Both the position numbers and the translations under genes were made by a program. The notes under the pieces were generated by a model, which worked only from the letters and a program-made list of their open reading frames with translations, ran no database searches and had not been told where the DNA came from. Shown piece by piece: positions 34,189 to 43,593 of a stretch of DNA of 64,000 nucleotides (within the stretch, counting starts at the first letter, position 1; every line of letters starts with the position of its first letter). Origin of the DNA: Chryseobacterium sp. Leaf180. GTDB taxonomy: Bacteria; Bacteroidota; Bacteroidia; Flavobacteriales; Weeksellaceae. The stretch covers positions 402,442 to 466,441 of the forward strand of contig NZ_LMPJ01000001.1 in the NCBI RefSeq assembly GCF_001424585.1, read 5' to 3'.

Positions 34189-35375
34189 TAGAATTTCGGT
34201 TTAATAGATTGCACAAGACTGTCCATCTTCACAGGCTGCGGTTTTACTGCAGCGCCCGATTTCAGACCGGAAATTCCTGCCGCCACGATTCTGTCCCCTT
34301 TTTTCACACCTTTTTCAATGAGTGCAAGATTATCAATACGGTCAATCACATTTACCACGACATTTCTCGCAGTATCTTTATCAACTTTATACACGTAAAC
34401 AATTCCCTGCTGCTCGTAAGTAGCACTTTCCGGAACGACCAAAACATTATCAAATCTCTTTGGATATCTGATTGTTCCGCTGTTACCGTTGCTTAATATT
34501 TTTTGTGGATTTTTAAATTCAACTCTAAACTGAATTGTTCCTGTTGTTGCATCAATCGATCCGGTTACCGTTTCGATTTTACCTTTCTCAGGATAAATAC
34601 TTCCATTCGCAAGCTGAAGTTCAACCATAGGAAGATTTTTTATTTTTTCTGACATAGATGATCCTGGTGCTTTTTCAAGGAAATCAAAATATTCTTTTTC
34701 ATTCATTGAAAAATATGCGAAAATCTCAGAAGTATCTGAAATGGTCGTCAACGCACTCTGATCGCTTGGTCCAACCAAACTTCCTACTTTTAATGGTAAT
34801 TTACCAATCACACCGGAAATTGGCGCGCGGATAACCGAATAATCAATATTTGCTTCTACACCTTTATAATCTGCTGAAGCCTGCTCACGTGCTGCAACAG
34901 CCTGCTGAAGCTGCGCCTGAGCCTTGGCAAGATTTGCCTGAGCTGTCTGTAACTGAATATTGCTGATGATATTTTTTTCGACAAGAGGACGAAGTTTATT
35001 TACTTCAACCTGAGCTGCTTTTACTGCTGCCTGAGCCGCAACAATATTGCTTTGCGCCGCACTTACAGATGCTTTTGCTGCTGCAGCAGTTTGATTTAGA
35101 ATATTGGTTTCCAGACGGAACAATGGCTGACCTTTCGTCACATATTGTCCTTCATCCACCAAAACCTGCGTAATATATCCCTGTATTTTTGCCCGAACAT
35201 CGTTATTTACCCGACCTTGAATGCTTGCCGGAAATGTATTGTATCCGACCACATTTTGTGTTTCGACAGTCACCACCGGATAAGGCTTGGGACCTTCCTG
35301 CTTCGGTTCTTCCTTTTTTTTGCAGGAAGCTATCGTAAGTGCCGCTGCAGTAAAGAGAATAAGCTTTTTTGTCAT
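34188..35375 (-). CDS. RND efflux periplasmic adaptor (AcrA/MexA-like lipoprotein)
   Basis: This 395-residue membrane-fusion protein links the pump to the outer-membrane channel. It is lipidated (LTIASCKKKEE), has a lipoyl half-motif (IQGRVNNDVRAKIQGYITQVLVDEGQYV), a long Ala/Gln-rich alpha-hairpin (about 95-175), then beta-barrel and membrane-proximal domains (GDRIVAAGISGLKSGAAVKPQ). It begins one base after the regulator gene, so all four genes form one operon. Confidence 0.94.
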   Translation of the reverse strand: MTKKLILFTAAALTIASCKKKEEPKQEGPKPYPVVTVETQNVVGYNTFPASIQGRVNNDVRAKIQGYITQVLVDEGQYVTKGQPLFRLETNILNQTAAAAKASVSAAQSNIVAAQAAVKAAQVEVNKLRPLVEKNIISNIQLQTAQANLAKAQAQLQQAVAAREQASADYKGVEANIDYSVIRAPISGVIGKLPLKVGSLVGPSDQSALTTISDTSEIFAYFSMNEKEYFDFLEKAPGSSMSEKIKNLPMVELQLANGSIYPEKGKIETVTGSIDATTGTIQFRVEFKNPQKILSNGNSGTIRYPKRFDNVLVVPESATYEQQGIVYVYKVDKDTARNVVVNVIDRIDNLALIEKGVKKGDRIVAAGISGLKSGAAVKPQPVKMDSLVQSIKPKF

Positions 35376-35376
35376 T

Positions 35377-35841
35377 TTATAGTTTGTTAATTAATTCCTG
35401 AATATTGATTATGCTTTTTTTCAAAAGCGATTGATAGACATCGGTCTTTCCGTCATGTTCATCATCTTTTTTCTGAATTCTGTTTCTGAAATCTTTAAGA
35501 TCATCCATAATTTTCAGCTCGGTGTGCATCCGCTGCATGATTTTATCAAACCTGATTTTCTTATAGTTTTCATTAGCGTAAAAATATCTTTTGCGCTCAT
35601 CAATACGGTTGATATCAATAACCAACTGCGCTTTTTGAAGTAAAGCCAAATTTGTAGAAACCGAACTTTTACTAGCACAGAAAACCTGCACAAATTCGTC
35701 GAAGGCAATACCTTTCCGCTCAAAATCGAAAATCAGATACGAGTAAATTTTTGATGCAAGTGGCGGCAATGCAAAAAGCTCTCCGTAAAACTTCGCCGTT
35801 TCGCAGAACAGTTTTTCATCAACCTCTAAGTTTCCCTGCAT
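35377..35841 (-). CDS. MarR/GbsR-type winged-helix regulator of the efflux operon
   Basis: A 154-residue protein with a winged HTH at about 40-95 (PLASKIYSYLIFDF, FCASKSSVSTNLALLQKAQLV, RYFYANENY wing) flanked by dimerisation helices. It belongs to the GbsR branch of MarR. First in the operon, it most likely represses its own promoter and the pump; a short palindrome sits within that promoter. A ligand that relieves repression is presumably a pump substrate; this is inference. Confidence 0.88.
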   Translation of the reverse strand: MQGNLEVDEKLFCETAKFYGELFALPPLASKIYSYLIFDFERKGIAFDEFVQVFCASKSSVSTNLALLQKAQLVIDINRIDERKRYFYANENYKKIRFDKIMQRMHTELKIMDDLKDFRNRIQKKDDEHDGKTDVYQSLLKKSIINIQELINKL

Positions 35842-35855
35842 AAAATAATTTTCAG

Positions 35856-35888
35856 CAAAAGTATAAAATTAGTTCGGAACAAAACAAA
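35856..35888 (-). promoter_or_regulatory. Promoter of the regulator/RND operon with palindromic operator
   Basis: The minus strand has TTTG, 21 bases, TACTTTTG. Inside the spacer lies GTTCCGAAC (35872-35880), an inverted repeat that a dimeric MarR-type repressor could bind to block RNA polymerase. Confidence 0.65.
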
Positions 35889-35902
35889 CAAACATTCTTA
35901 AA

Positions 35903-36418
35903 TTATTTTAAAACTTTCTCGTATGCCTTTCTCATTCCGCCAGCAAGCATCACTTCACCGCAATAACGATAGCCTTTTTTCACGATAATGCTGATCATTG
36001 CAGGATTGTCAAAATTTGTATCAACCTTAATGCTGGGCACATTTTGAGATTTCACATAATTTTCGATCTGATCAAAAAGAATTTTCACCAAACCTTTCCC
36101 GGCAAACTTTTCTGAAACTGCCACTCTGTGAATGACAAAAAAATCTCCGTCTGTAAGCCATTTTCCATCGATGTCAGCGTAAGCCGGTTCATCATTAAAA
36201 ATTAAAGCGGTGTAAGCTGCAATTTCGCCATCTGAAGTCAGTACGAATCCGTGATTTGAAGTGATATCTTCAGTTATCGTACCTTCATTCGGATAACCCG
36301 ATTGCCACTGTTCGCTGCCTTCCTGTTTTCTCCTGTCGATGGCCTGCTGAATAATTTTCCAGATCGCAGCATGATCTTCATTTCTTGCCAGCCGAAACTG
36401 TAATTCGTTTGTTTTCAT
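35903..36418 (-). CDS. GNAT-family N-acetyltransferase
   Basis: A 171-residue acetyl-CoA-dependent acetyltransferase. The fold is visible from FRLARNEDHAAIWKII through HRVAVSEKFAGKGLVKILFDQIENYV (the V/A-V-x-x-x-x-x-G-x-G acetyl-CoA loop) to NPAMISIIVKKGYRYCGEV. Substrate unknown. The ATG at 36418 (MKTNELQFRLARNED) matches the usual GNAT start better than an upstream one at 36463. Confidence 0.88.
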   Translation of the reverse strand: MKTNELQFRLARNEDHAAIWKIIQQAIDRRKQEGSEQWQSGYPNEGTITEDITSNHGFVLTSDGEIAAYTALIFNDEPAYADIDGKWLTDGDFFVIHRVAVSEKFAGKGLVKILFDQIENYVKSQNVPSIKVDTNFDNPAMISIIVKKGYRYCGEVMLAGGMRKAYEKVLK

Positions 36419-36492
36419 AAAAATAATCGCTGCCTTTCTCTCAGTAATTTTAAAAATTTCCAAGCAAATCGTCAGCCAAAAAAGTTTTTAAC

Positions 36493-36528
36493 AAAAAAAC
36501 CGAAAATTAAGTTCATTAATTTTCGGTT
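36493..36528 (-). terminator. Terminator after the DUF2007 gene
   Basis: A 13-bp stem (AACCGAAAATTAA/TTAATTTTCGGTT) with a 5-base loop and a T-run on the minus strand. Confidence 0.88.
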
Positions 36529-36557
36529 GATAAATAGTAAAATAAAATTTGTATGTG

Positions 36558-36788
36558 CTAATCTTTATTTGCCTGCTGCAGATAAGAATCGATAATATCA
36601 AAAGCTTTTTTCTCGTCCTGAAGATCTACCATTAATTTCAGTGAAGTTGCCGTCGGCGTTGTCGTAAATGTAAGATAGTTATTTTCTACCTCACTTACTA
36701 CTTCTCCTTCATCAAGTTTGGATTTTATAAGTTGAATCTCCGACTGATTATCACTTTCAAATACTGACACACGCGTTTGTCTTTCCAT
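36558..36788 (-). CDS. DUF2007-type small protein
   Basis: A 76-residue protein with the pattern VSVFESDNQSEIQLIKSKLDEGEV ... LMVDLQDEKKAFDIIDSYL, matching DUF2007 (putative signal-transducing, small alpha/beta fold). No cysteine pair or membrane segment. Role unknown. It follows the lysine aminotransferase by 62 bases and has its own terminator. Confidence 0.8.
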   Translation of the reverse strand: MERQTRVSVFESDNQSEIQLIKSKLDEGEVVSEVENNYLTFTTTPTATSLKLMVDLQDEKKAFDIIDSYLQQANKD

Positions 36789-36850
36789 AATGTTTCATTT
36801 TGAGTAATTAAATGTACAAAACTTTTTACAGAAATGCAAACCGATTTATT

Positions 36851-38176
36851 TTAAATCTTGTTAATATTCGCTTCTATTCGGTCTAAGGCCATCTGAATTT
36901 CTTCTTCAGTCACCGTAAGATGCGGACGGAAACGGATCGATTTTTCACCGCAAACCAGCAATATCAAACCGTCACTGTAAACAGCATTTCTCAAATGCTC
37001 ACGCTGCTCACCAGACGGGACATCAATAGCACACATCAAACCTTTGCCTCGTGCATTAGAAAGTTTCTCAGGATATTTGGCTTCTAATTCCTGCAGACCC
37101 TTCAAAAGATATTTTCCAACTTTCTCGGCATTTGCAAGCAGATTTTCTTTTTCAATCACTTCCATGATGAGTTTAAAACGCATCATATCGGTGAAATTTC
37201 CGCCAAAAGTTGAATTGATTCTGGAACTTTCTTTGAAAACGTTGTCTTCGATCTCATCGAATTTTTCACGGTTGGCCAAAACTCCGCAAACCTGCGTTTT
37301 CTTTCCGAAAGAAATAATGTCCGGAACAATTGGCAAATGTTCGTATGCCCACATTTTTCCGGTAATTCCGATTCCTGTTTGCACTTCGTCAAAAATCAAA
37401 AGTACTTCATGTTCATCACAGATTTTTCGCAGCTGCACAAAAAATTCGTCCCGGAAATGGTTGTCGCCACCTTCCGCCTGAATTGGCTCTATGATGATGC
37501 AGGCAACTTTATTTGGGTTGGCAATAATGGCTTCTGTAATATTTAAAAGTGCCAAACTTTCGTTATTTTCCGTTTCACGAAGATTTTCTGCAGTGATCGG
37601 GAATGTAAGTTTAGGATTAATAATTCTCGGCCAGTCAAAAAGCGGGAAATACTGATACTTTCTAGGATCTGTTGTATTGGTTAAGCTTAATGTGTAACCA
37701 CTTCTCCCGTGAAAAGCCTGTTTAAAGTGAATACAGATTCCTGCTTCCAGATTTACGCCTTTCTCGAAATTTTTTCTCGTTTTCCAATCGAAACAGGCTT
37801 TCATGGCGTTTTCAACTGCCAGCGCGCCGCCTTCGATGAAAAATGCGTACTGCAATTCTTTCGGCATGACAACACGCTCAAAAGTTTCCATAAACTCAGC
37901 ATATTCTTTAGAATAAACATCAGCAAGCGTCGGTTTATTCACCGCCATTTTTCCGAGCCAGTCAGAGTTTTCCACCAGATGCGGATGATTGTATCCGATC
38001 GAAGCTGAACCAAACATCGAAAACATATCCAGGAAATTTTTCCCGGAAACCGAATCGTGAATCCACGAGCCATGTGAGTTTTCGATATCCATCACGAAAT
38101 CAAAACCGTCTGCCAGAACGTGTTTCCCGATCGTATCCTTTACTTTATTTATCTTTGAATCTAACGTATTTTCCAT
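36851..38176 (-). CDS. lat: L-lysine 6-transaminase (Lat)
   Basis: This class III PLP aminotransferase moves the epsilon-amino group of lysine to 2-oxoglutarate, giving aminoadipate semialdehyde (cyclising to piperideine-6-carboxylate). Recognisable segments are FSMFGSASIGYNHPHL, FIEGGALAVENAMKACFDW, FDEVQTGIGITGKMWAYE and the PLP-lysine motif FGKKTQVCG. The ATG at 38176 gives 441 residues; the longer frame adds an MLHHKIKK tail. It follows an aldehyde dehydrogenase of the right family, giving a two-step lysine degradation unit. Confidence 0.94.
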   Translation of the reverse strand: MENTLDSKINKVKDTIGKHVLADGFDFVMDIENSHGSWIHDSVSGKNFLDMFSMFGSASIGYNHPHLVENSDWLGKMAVNKPTLADVYSKEYAEFMETFERVVMPKELQYAFFIEGGALAVENAMKACFDWKTRKNFEKGVNLEAGICIHFKQAFHGRSGYTLSLTNTTDPRKYQYFPLFDWPRIINPKLTFPITAENLRETENNESLALLNITEAIIANPNKVACIIIEPIQAEGGDNHFRDEFFVQLRKICDEHEVLLIFDEVQTGIGITGKMWAYEHLPIVPDIISFGKKTQVCGVLANREKFDEIEDNVFKESSRINSTFGGNFTDMMRFKLIMEVIEKENLLANAEKVGKYLLKGLQELEAKYPEKLSNARGKGLMCAIDVPSGEQREHLRNAVYSDGLILLVCGEKSIRFRPHLTVTEEEIQMALDRIEANINKI

Positions 38177-38254
38177 TTTTTTTATTTTGTGATGGAGCAT
38201 CTTAAAAATTCAGGAATAAAATTATTTTCCTAAATTATAAGAACACCAAGTTTT

Positions 38255-39805
38255 TTAAAGATCGAATTTAATTCCCTGAGCCAAAGGCAGACTTGCCGTG
38301 TAATTGATCGTGTTGGTCTGTCTTCTCATGTAATATTTCCAGACATCAGAACCAGATTCTCTTCCGCCGCCAGTTTCTTTTTCACCACCAAAAGCACCGC
38401 CGATTTCCGCACCGGATGTTCCGATATTTACATTTGCGATACCGCAATCTGAGCCGCTGTGAGAAAGGAAAAGCTCAGCTTCACGCAGATTCTGTGTCAT
38501 AATTGCAGACGATAAACCTTGCGGGACATCATTCTGAATTTCGATTGCTTCTTCTAAAGTTTTGTATTTAATCAAATAAAGAATGGGTGCAAAAGTTTCG
38601 TGCTGTACGATTTTAAATGAATTTTCAACCTCGGCAATGCATGGTTTTACATAGCAGCCTGATTCGTAATTATCGCCTTCCAAAACGCCGCCTTCTACGA
38701 CAAATTTTCCGCCTTCTTTTTTACATTCTTCAATTGATTTTTTATACTGATTAACAGCATCAACATCGATAAGCGGACCGACGTGATTATTTTCGTCAAG
38801 AGGATTTCCGATTTTCAGCTGTCCGTACGCTTTTACCAAACGGTTTTTCACTTCGTCATACACATCTTCATGAATAATCAGTCGGCGAGTCGAAGTACAG
38901 CGTTGACCGGCCGTGCCTACCGCGCCAAAAACAGCACCGATGATCGACATATCAAGATCAGCATCTTTCGATATAATAATGGCATTGTTACCACCCAATT
39001 CTAAGATAGATTTACCGAAACGCTCCGCAACTTTAGAGGAAACCATGCGTCCCACGCGTGTAGAACCTGTAAATGAAATTAAAGAAACCCTTTTATCTTC
39101 TACAAGTTTCTGTCCGATGACATGATCTGCAACCAAGATACTGGAAATACCTTCCGGAAGATCGTTTTCGCGCAATACTTCCATCATAATATTCTGACAT
39201 GCGATGGCGCAGAAAGGCGTTTTCTCTGAAGGTTTCCAAATCGTAACATTCCCACAAATGAAGGCAAGTGCAGAATTCCATGCCCAAACAGCAACAGGGA
39301 AATTGAAAGCGGTGATAACTCCGACAATTCCCAGTGGATGATACTGCTCGTACATTCTGTGTCCTGGCCGCTCAGAATGCATGGTAAACCCATGAAGCTG
39401 ACGCGAAAGTCCCACAGCAAAATCGCAGATGTCAATCATTTCCTGTACTTCGCCAAGACCTTCCTGCAAAGATTTTCCCATTTCGTACGAAACAAGTTTA
39501 CCGAGATCATCTTTATATACTCTAAGTTTCATCCCAAGCTGTCTCACAATTTCGCCTCTTTTCGGCGCCGGTATGCTTCTGAATTCCAAGAATGCTTTCT
39601 GAGCAGTTTCGATTACCTGATCATAATCCTGCGCTGCAGACGTCTGTACTTTCCCGATAAGACGACCGTCAGACGGCGAGTAACTTTCGATTGTATCTCC
39701 CGAGGCAAAAAATTTTCCGCCAGTAGAAGTTCCTTTGTTTTCGGCTTTTATTCCAAGATTTTCTAAGGATTTCTCGATACCGAAATCCTTCATTTGTTTT
39801 GACAT
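38255..39805 (-). CDS. Aldehyde dehydrogenase, ALDH7/antiquitin type (aminoadipate semialdehyde dehydrogenase)
   Basis: A 516-residue NAD-dependent aldehyde dehydrogenase. The substrate partner is inferred as L-2-aminoadipate semialdehyde because it resembles antiquitin (MGKSLQEGLGEVQEMIDICD, ITAFNFPVAVWAWNSALA, SGCYVKPCI) and sits with Lat. The catalytic Cys is in GTAGQRCTSTRR, the Glu in LELGGNNAIII, and NAD-binding SFTGSTRVG is intact. It starts the Lat operon; the gap to lat is 78 bases. Confidence 0.93.
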   Translation of the reverse strand: MSKQMKDFGIEKSLENLGIKAENKGTSTGGKFFASGDTIESYSPSDGRLIGKVQTSAAQDYDQVIETAQKAFLEFRSIPAPKRGEIVRQLGMKLRVYKDDLGKLVSYEMGKSLQEGLGEVQEMIDICDFAVGLSRQLHGFTMHSERPGHRMYEQYHPLGIVGVITAFNFPVAVWAWNSALAFICGNVTIWKPSEKTPFCAIACQNIMMEVLRENDLPEGISSILVADHVIGQKLVEDKRVSLISFTGSTRVGRMVSSKVAERFGKSILELGGNNAIIISKDADLDMSIIGAVFGAVGTAGQRCTSTRRLIIHEDVYDEVKNRLVKAYGQLKIGNPLDENNHVGPLIDVDAVNQYKKSIEECKKEGGKFVVEGGVLEGDNYESGCYVKPCIAEVENSFKIVQHETFAPILYLIKYKTLEEAIEIQNDVPQGLSSAIMTQNLREAELFLSHSGSDCGIANVNIGTSGAEIGGAFGGEKETGGGRESGSDVWKYYMRRQTNTINYTASLPLAQGIKFDL

Positions 39806-39908
39806 ATATTGATACTTTTCGATTTCTCTAAAGGTAAAAATATTTATTAGACTGATGAAATTTTAGCGATTTAATATTATTTTTATCTGGAATGAATCTA
39901 AACATTCT

Positions 39909-39916
39909 TATATTTG
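39909..39916 (+). promoter_or_regulatory. Candidate -7 element of the 65-aa membrane protein gene
   Basis: TATATTTG lies 22 bases before the ATG at 39939. The -33 element is poor. Confidence 0.5.
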
Positions 39917-39938
39917 TGTTGCATCCGAAAGTAAAATA

Positions 39939-40136
39939 ATGATGGAGAAGACGCCGCAACCGGAAGAAAATTCTGAGGTGAAAAAATCGAGATGGAAACA
40001 GCTTCTGAAGAAATTTGGGATCGGCGGAATTATATTTTTTACTGTCAAAGGTATCATTACCACTACCCTTATTTATTTTTTGGGTAAAAATTTCTGGAAC
40101 GTGATCAGCAATTATTTCAGCAATCTTTTCAATTAA
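39939..40136 (+). CDS. Small membrane protein, 65 aa, unknown
   Basis: A charged N-terminus (MMEKTPQPEENSEVKKSRWK) leads into one or two hydrophobic helices (IGGIIFFTVKGIITTTLIYFLG). A -7 element upstream and a terminator downstream argue that it is a real, separately transcribed gene. I do not recognise the family. Confidence 0.7.
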   Translation: MMEKTPQPEENSEVKKSRWKQLLKKFGIGGIIFFTVKGIITTTLIYFLGKNFWNVISNYFSNLFN

Positions 40137-40172
40137 AATTTAATTTAGATTCAACTTAGATTTAAGACAAAA

Positions 40173-40204
40173 AAAATCCGCATCATTTTATTGATGCGGA
40201 TTTT
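40173..40204. terminator. Bidirectional terminator between the 65-aa gene and ccsBA
   Basis: A 13-bp stem (AAAATCCGCATCA/TGATGCGGATTTT) with a 6-base loop and T/A runs outside, between convergent genes. Confidence 0.9.
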
Positions 40205-40222
40205 CTTTTATGTGAATTTGAA

Positions 40223-43200
40223 TTAAATCTTTTTTAATGTTCTGAATTTTAAATAAGAAACAATTGCAAGCAAAAGCATCACAGACAAACCGATATATAC
40301 CCAAGCCGGAACCGGAACCGGATCTCCCGCCGCGTAAGAGTGAAGTCCGCTAAGGTAGTAATTTACCCCGAAATATGTCATTACCATCGAGCAAAAAGCG
40401 AACATTGAAGCCACGTGAAATGCCCATCTGTTGCGCAAACCGGGAACGAGTCTCATGTGCAAAACAAACGCGTAAACCATCACCGAGATAAATGCCCATG
40501 TTTCTTTCGGATCCCAGCTCCAGTATCTTCCCCAGGATTCATTCGCCCAGATTCCGCCGAGGAAAGTTCCTACGGTAAGTGCGTAAAGTCCGATTGTGGT
40601 TGACATTTCTGAGATTATTGCCAACTCTTTTAATGTAGAATCGTTGTGAATTTTAAAACTGGTTTTATCAGTAATAATGTAAAATACAAGCGAAATCACT
40701 GCGATGATCATTGACAGCGCGAAGAAACCGTAACTCGATGTGATAATCGCTACGTGAACGATCAACCAGTACGATTTCAAAACCGGAACGAGCGGCGTAA
40801 TCTGCGGATCTAAAGAAGATGCACCGTGCGCAAATCCCATGATAACCACAGCCACCATAAATCCTGCTGCAGGAATTAATGCGTTGGAATGATTTTTATT
40901 TCCAGAAAATCTTAGTGTTGCTGCTAAAGCTTGATTAGCTAATTGTAACTTGCTCGTATTTCCAAATCCAAAGTAGAACATCAGACCTGCAGAAATTCCC
41001 ACCCACGAAATAAATATCGTCGCTTCGTAACCGTTGCTCCAGGGTGCATGACCGGAAATATACCATCTCCCAACCAGACCTAAAAAGTGGAAAATGTATC
41101 CAACCGCGCCGATGTAAATGATGGCTTTTATAACTTTATTTAAAATTCTGTTCGGTTTAAATAATTCAACAAAACCTAAAATCAAAAGTAAACCTCCAAC
41201 AAGTGTGTAGAAAATGAGAAGTTTAAAATTAAGATCAGCTTTGTTCATAAAAACTTCCAGATCAACTTTATTCTCAGAAGGTACAACGGCTTTTCCCCAT
41301 TTCTGCTGGTAATCTGAAAGCTTTTTCAGTTCGGCATCTGCTTTCGACCAGTTTCCGCTTTGCTGCGCCTGTATCACTTCTGCGAAATATGGTCCCATCA
41401 CTTTCTGAGATTCCATATCCGGTTCCATTTTTTGATCAAGCCAAGAATTCCAGGTGTGATTTGGGTCATTTTTCACAGGAACAATTCTCATAAACTGTCC
41501 GCTGAAAAATTCATTGAAAATCTGAACTCTCTCGTTCAGTTTAATGACCTGCTTATCATACTCTGTCTGCTCCGCCGGTTTTTTCCGGAAAGCAGTATTG
41601 TATTCTTCATCTAAAATATAGGTCAGATTTCCGTTCGCATCTGCCGGGAAAAGACTCATCAAAGTTGTATAACCTTCTTCATTAGCGCCTGCTTTTTGAG
41701 CAAGTTTTTTTCCGCCTTCTGCACCCACTTTGATAAGCGGAACCATTGTCCAGCTCGGTGTATCGGTATTAATAGACAAAAACCACTGCTCAGCCGTAAG
41801 ATATTTGCCGTCGCTACCTTTAAATTTATCTCTCTTGTATAATTTTCTAAGAACTTCCAGTGCCTGCGTGTTGATCGGAACAATTCGGCCTTCATAGTTC
41901 TGCACCAAGAGATATCCAAACTTATCGGCATGTTCTTTACTGATTTTATTCTGCGCAATAATTTCATCGGGAGAAATAATTCTCATCTTCGAAAGCGGTG
42001 CTGCAAGACTGTTTTGCTGCGGTCTGCCTTGTGGCTGTGCAGTTGCAGGCATCGGTTCGTGGCTGTGATCATCACCTTCTTTGTGCACATGTTCTGCGCT
42101 GCCGTCGGTGTTACCGTGCATTTCGATTTTCTGTGCGCCAAGATTTAAACTGAATAAAAACACCAAAACCATCATCGATCTTTTCAGATTGATTTCTTTC
42201 AGCATTTTATTGAGTTTCCAGAAGTGCGTGCCCTTCCAGAAGAAAATGATAAACATTCCTAAAAACAAAAATGTATAACCGATGTACGAGATCGAAGTTC
42301 CCCAGAAATCGTGATTTACAGAAAGAACTGTTCCCATTCTGTCTGGGTCGAAACTTGCCTGATAAAACCTGTATCCGTCGTAGTTTAAGACATTATTCAT
42401 ATAAATTTTATGCGGAATCTGCTTGCCGCCGTCGATCACTTTCACATGACTTTCGTACGCACTCGGCGATGAACTTCCAGGATAAGTTTCCATCACGAAA
42501 TCATCGAGTTTTAATGCAAATGGCGTATTGTAAATCTTTGGACCGAAGCCGACCATGATGTTTAAACCATCCATCGTTACCTGCTTGTACGCATTCGGAT
42601 TTCCTTTTTCCACAGAAAGTTCGACCACCTGTTTCGTTTTTGGTCCGTCGATTTCAATCGTCATCGCATCCGGAACATTTTTATCTTTCTGCCGGTCGCC
42701 TTCAAAAGCAGTAAGTTTTCCTTTCCGCAAACCTTCCGGAACAACCAGTTTAAGCTCATTAATGCTGTATAAACTACGCAAAACCAAAGGTTGGAAAATA
42801 TCTTTTGCAGTCGTTCCTGTCGCCTGCGTTGCCATAGTCATATAATTGGCATCAACTGGAGTTTTAATGAAAATTTTTCCGTTTTCATTTTTAAATTCTA
42901 CCGCGCCGTCTATTGCTCTGTTGAAAGTTACCAAAGTTCCGTTGATTGATTTTGTTTCCCCGGATTTAATGAAAATATTCTGTCTTCCTGTATCGCCCGT
43001 GGAAACTAAATGAAGATATTCAGCGCCGTTTGCATCAGCCACCAGACTGTCTTTTTTGCGCTGAACGTAGTCTAAAGTTTTTACTGTAATCGGTTTATCG
43101 TGAAAATCATATTTAGCCGAAAAATTTTTGTGAAGCGGCGACATAATATACGGCACGTCCTGATAATTCAAAACATCACCGTTTTCTTCAATCTGAATTT

Positions 43201-43567
43201 TAAAGAAATGTTTATCCGTAACAATCTCTCTCGAGCTCTCACCTTCGCGGATGTGCATCGTGCCTTCAAAACTGATGTAACGCGTAATCGCTCCGCCAAG
43301 AAAAATCAAAATAAATGAAAGGTGAAAAACCAAAACCGGCCATTTTTCTTTTTTCCAAAGTCTGTATCTGCCGATGTTTCCGATGAAATTAATGATCAAT
43401 AAAACCATGATCATCTCAAACCACCAGGCCTCGTAGATCAGTGCTTTTGCAGTCGGCGTTCCGTAGTCGTTCTCCAAAAATGTGGCATACGCCATCGAAA
43501 ACGCATAAGAGAGCAGCAACACGGCCATCGTACGCGTAGAAATGAGAATATCCTGAATCCTTTTCAT
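40223..43567 (-). CDS. ccsA: Fused cytochrome c biogenesis protein CcsBA (ResB-ResC), system II
   Basis: This 1114-residue membrane protein carries haem to the periplasm and attaches it to cytochromes c. The ResB-like half (about 1-470) has four helices and a large periplasmic domain; the CcsA half (about 770-1114) has the haem-handling tryptophan-rich WWD-type segment GRYWSWDPKETWAFIS near residue 1012 and conserved His residues. Between them lies a long insertion of nearly 300 residues that opens with a His/Asp-rich stretch (HGNTDGSAEHVHKEGDDHSH). The divergent neighbour is ftsK. Its size and the fused architecture are usual for Bacteroidota, but I cannot judge how common the His-rich stretch is. 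Confidence 0.93.
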   Translation of the reverse strand: MKRIQDILISTRTMAVLLLSYAFSMAYATFLENDYGTPTAKALIYEAWWFEMIMVLLIINFIGNIGRYRLWKKEKWPVLVFHLSFILIFLGGAITRYISFEGTMHIREGESSREIVTDKHFFKIQIEENGDVLNYQDVPYIMSPLHKNFSAKYDFHDKPITVKTLDYVQRKKDSLVADANGAEYLHLVSTGDTGRQNIFIKSGETKSINGTLVTFNRAIDGAVEFKNENGKIFIKTPVDANYMTMATQATGTTAKDIFQPLVLRSLYSINELKLVVPEGLRKGKLTAFEGDRQKDKNVPDAMTIEIDGPKTKQVVELSVEKGNPNAYKQVTMDGLNIMVGFGPKIYNTPFALKLDDFVMETYPGSSSPSAYESHVKVIDGGKQIPHKIYMNNVLNYDGYRFYQASFDPDRMGTVLSVNHDFWGTSISYIGYTFLFLGMFIIFFWKGTHFWKLNKMLKEINLKRSMMVLVFLFSLNLGAQKIEMHGNTDGSAEHVHKEGDDHSHEPMPATAQPQGRPQQNSLAAPLSKMRIISPDEIIAQNKISKEHADKFGYLLVQNYEGRIVPINTQALEVLRKLYKRDKFKGSDGKYLTAEQWFLSINTDTPSWTMVPLIKVGAEGGKKLAQKAGANEEGYTTLMSLFPADANGNLTYILDEEYNTAFRKKPAEQTEYDKQVIKLNERVQIFNEFFSGQFMRIVPVKNDPNHTWNSWLDQKMEPDMESQKVMGPYFAEVIQAQQSGNWSKADAELKKLSDYQQKWGKAVVPSENKVDLEVFMNKADLNFKLLIFYTLVGGLLLILGFVELFKPNRILNKVIKAIIYIGAVGYIFHFLGLVGRWYISGHAPWSNGYEATIFISWVGISAGLMFYFGFGNTSKLQLANQALAATLRFSGNKNHSNALIPAAGFMVAVVIMGFAHGASSLDPQITPLVPVLKSYWLIVHVAIITSSYGFFALSMIIAVISLVFYIITDKTSFKIHNDSTLKELAIISEMSTTIGLYALTVGTFLGGIWANESWGRYWSWDPKETWAFISVMVYAFVLHMRLVPGLRNRWAFHVASMFAFCSMVMTYFGVNYYLSGLHSYAAGDPVPVPAWVYIGLSVMLLLAIVSYLKFRTLKKI

Positions 43568-43585
43568 ATATTTTTACTATGCTTG

Positions 43586-43593
43586 CAAAAATA
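43586..43593 (-). promoter_or_regulatory. Candidate -7 element of ccsBA
   Basis: The minus strand reads TATTTTTG, 18 bases before the ccsBA start. No good -33 element is seen. Confidence 0.45.

Noticed and set aside
37044..37481. 145-codon plus-strand frame
   Set aside because: It mirrors the lysine aminotransferase, whose catalytic motifs are intact on the minus strand.
39338..39766. 142-codon plus-strand frame
   Set aside because: It is opposite the conserved N-terminal half of the aldehyde dehydrogenase.
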